Source of the DNA: SVFI01 sp045535935
Lineage (GTDB): Bacteria > Bacillota > Clostridia > Lachnospirales > Lachnospiraceae
DNA: 6,002 nt
Direction of reading: 5' to 3'
NCBI GenBank assembly: GCA_045535935.1
Contig: JAZSMO010000031.1
Coordinates: forward strand, 1-6,002
Below, in pieces: positions 4,961 to 6,002 of this stretch (positions are counted from its first letter, which is position 1; the number at the start of each line of letters is the position of its first letter). Below the pieces are notes generated by a model that was not told the origin of the DNA, did not search any database, and saw nothing but the letters and a program-made list of their open reading frames with translations. The position numbers and the translations under genes are program-made.

Positions 4961-5385
4961 AAAAACACGTGAAAGAATTTATGCATAGAGGTCTGATGGC
5001 ATCGGTCGGAGGACCGGTAATATTGGCAATTATATATATATGCGAGCAGTCATGTGGAGCGATGACAGCACTTACGGTCGATGAGGTGGTAATTGGGATT
5101 TTAACGTCCGCACTTCTTGCATTTATCGCAGCAGGAATCAGCGTGGTACATCAGATAGAGAAACTTCCGCTGATGTGGGCTAACTTTATTCAGGCAATAG
5201 TACTTTATTTTGATTATTTGTTGATTTACCTGCTCAATGGATGGCTGAAAAGTGAGCTACGTGTAATTTTAATCTTTACCGCATGCTTTGTGGCGGGCTA
5301 TATTGTGATTTGGTCGATGATTTATTTCTTTGCCATTCGCCCGTCCATCAGTAGAATGAACCGCAAATTGCAGGAGGAAATATGA
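4957..5385 (+). CDS. DUF3021-family membrane protein, likely inhibitor of the LytTR regulator
   Basis: The protein has 142 residues with four predicted helices (about 13-30, 42-64, 72-97 and 102-127), a short basic N terminus (MKKHVKEFMHRGL) and a charged C-terminal tail. Features recognisable from DUF3021 proteins are the opening RGL...GGPVILAIIY, GILTSALLAFIAAGISV (47-63) followed by HQIEKLPL, and the LIYLLNGWL end of helix 3 (89-97). Such proteins sit next to LytTR regulators. In the HdrRM and BrsRM systems of Streptococcus mutans the membrane partner restrains the regulator, and I infer the same role here. Its ATG overlaps the regulator's stop (ATGA), with GAGGAGG 11 bases upstream, so the two are translated together. 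Its own stop overlaps the glycosyltransferase start in the same way. Confidence 0.88.
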   Translation: MKKHVKEFMHRGLMASVGGPVILAIIYICEQSCGAMTALTVDEVVIGILTSALLAFIAAGISVVHQIEKLPLMWANFIQAIVLYFDYLLIYLLNGWLKSELRVILIFTACFVAGYIVIWSMIYFFAIRPSISRMNRKLQEEI

Positions 5386-6002
5386 GTAAAATAGTATTTT
5401 TTTGTATCCCGGCGCACGGACATACCAACCCGACGCTCGGAGTGGTAAAAGAACTGATTGCAAGAGGTCATGAGGTTTTATATTATTCGTATGAGTCGTT
5501 TCGTAAAAAAATAGAATCCACGGGAGCAACGTTTGTAGCGTGCGACGAGTTTGATGCAGAGCAAAAGGTGGATCCGAAGGATGCGGTGAGAGTCGGAAAA
5601 GATCTTGCTTTTTCTACGAAATTGTTAGTTGACACTACTTTGGCGCTCAATGACAGTGTCTGCCAAGAAATGGAACGCCTGCAGCCGGACTGCATCGTGG
5701 CAGATTCCATGGCGGTCTGGGGCAAGGCTGCGGCGATAAAGCTGAAGATACCTTTTGTATCCTCCACTACAACCTTTGCCTTCAATAAACATTCAGCCCG
5801 TATAATGAAGCAGAGCGGGCGGGAGCTTTTGTCCATGCTGCTCTCAATGCCGAAGCTAAACCGGGAAGTAAGGCGCCTGCAAAAATGCGGCTACCCGATA
5901 AAGAGCGTTCTGGAGCTTATCTCAAATGACAATGATACCCACACCATCGTCTATACCTCGCCGGAGTTTCAGCCTTTTTCCGAGACATTTTCTGATAAAT
6001 AC
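5382..6002 (+). CDS. MGT-family (GT1) glycosyltransferase, N-terminal half
   Basis: 207 codons are open to the right edge, about half of the roughly 390-400 residues usual for this family, so the sugar-nucleotide-binding C-terminal domain is outside the window. The N terminus MSKIVFFCIPAHGHTNPTLG carries the GH-x-NP signature of macrolide/YjiC-type glycosyltransferases. H14 is the likely catalytic base, and D108 in IVADSM is the likely partner aspartate. LIARGHEVLYY (25-35) and the IES-TGATFV stretch (44-52) also follow the family pattern. Members transfer glucose or a related sugar from a nucleotide donor to small hydrophobic acceptors such as macrolides, flavonoids or lipids; the acceptor here is unknown. 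AGGAGGAAAT precedes the ATG, which overlaps the DUF3021 stop as ATGA. It is therefore translationally coupled and probably the effector gene of the LytTR-DUF3021 switch. Confidence 0.9.
   Translation, partial: MSKIVFFCIPAHGHTNPTLGVVKELIARGHEVLYYSYESFRKKIESTGATFVACDEFDAEQKVDPKDAVRVGKDLAFSTKLLVDTTLALNDSVCQEMERLQPDCIVADSMAVWGKAAAIKLKIPFVSSTTTFAFNKHSARIMKQSGRELLSMLLSMPKLNREVRRLQKCGYPIKSVLELISNDNDTHTIVYTSPEFQPFSETFSDKY

Noticed and set aside
5269..5836. Minus-strand frames opposite the DUF3021 and glycosyltransferase genes
   Set aside because: The plus-strand genes are well recognised and translationally coupled; the opposite frames show no family features.

Overview
The window looks like chromosomal or accessory DNA of a low-to-moderate GC Gram-positive, most likely a Clostridia/Lachnospiraceae-type gut anaerobe. 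The signs are strong AGGAGG-type ribosome binding sites, tight head-to-tail operons, a LytTR-DUF3021 pair, a stand-alone ComEC-type metallo-beta-lactamase protein and sigma-A-like TTGACA/TATAAT promoters. The taxon is an inference from gene style; no rRNA or other marker gene is present.

Layout. (1) 1-258, minus strand: the start of a small membrane protein that runs off the left edge. (2) 259-884: a gene-poor junction. It holds a cluster of three TATAAT boxes and two back-to-back gene tails that meet near position 698, one ending leftward at 564 and one ending rightward at 871. This looks like a rearrangement scar. (3) 885-2426: a membrane-anchored ComEC-like metallo-hydrolase with acidic linkers and a C-terminal His/Cys module, closed by a strong terminator (2432-2470). 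(4) 2479-4254: a TTGACA promoter overlapped by a perfect 16-bp palindrome, then a class I SAM methyltransferase, a four-helix membrane protein and a GNAT acetyltransferase. The last may have its own promoter inside the end of the gene before it. (5) 4255-4516: a dense regulatory interval. It has two equal-spaced hairpins built from four TCTCCCCAT arms, then a pair of 21-bp-period direct repeats of LytTR-site type, then a perfect -10 box. (6) 4517-6002: a translationally coupled operon of LytTR regulator, DUF3021 membrane protein and MGT-family glycosyltransferase (cut by the right edge), joined by two ATGA overlaps.

The most coherent system is region 5-6. A small DNA-binding protein, probably held in check by its membrane partner, would bind direct repeats just upstream of a weak -35 and switch on its own operon together with a GT1 enzyme able to glycosylate small hydrophobic molecules. 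The architecture matches known LytTR regulatory systems such as HdrRM/BrsRM of Streptococcus mutans. The glycosyltransferase cargo and the upstream double hairpin are the less familiar parts. No tRNA, rRNA, CRISPR array, transposase or integrase is visible.
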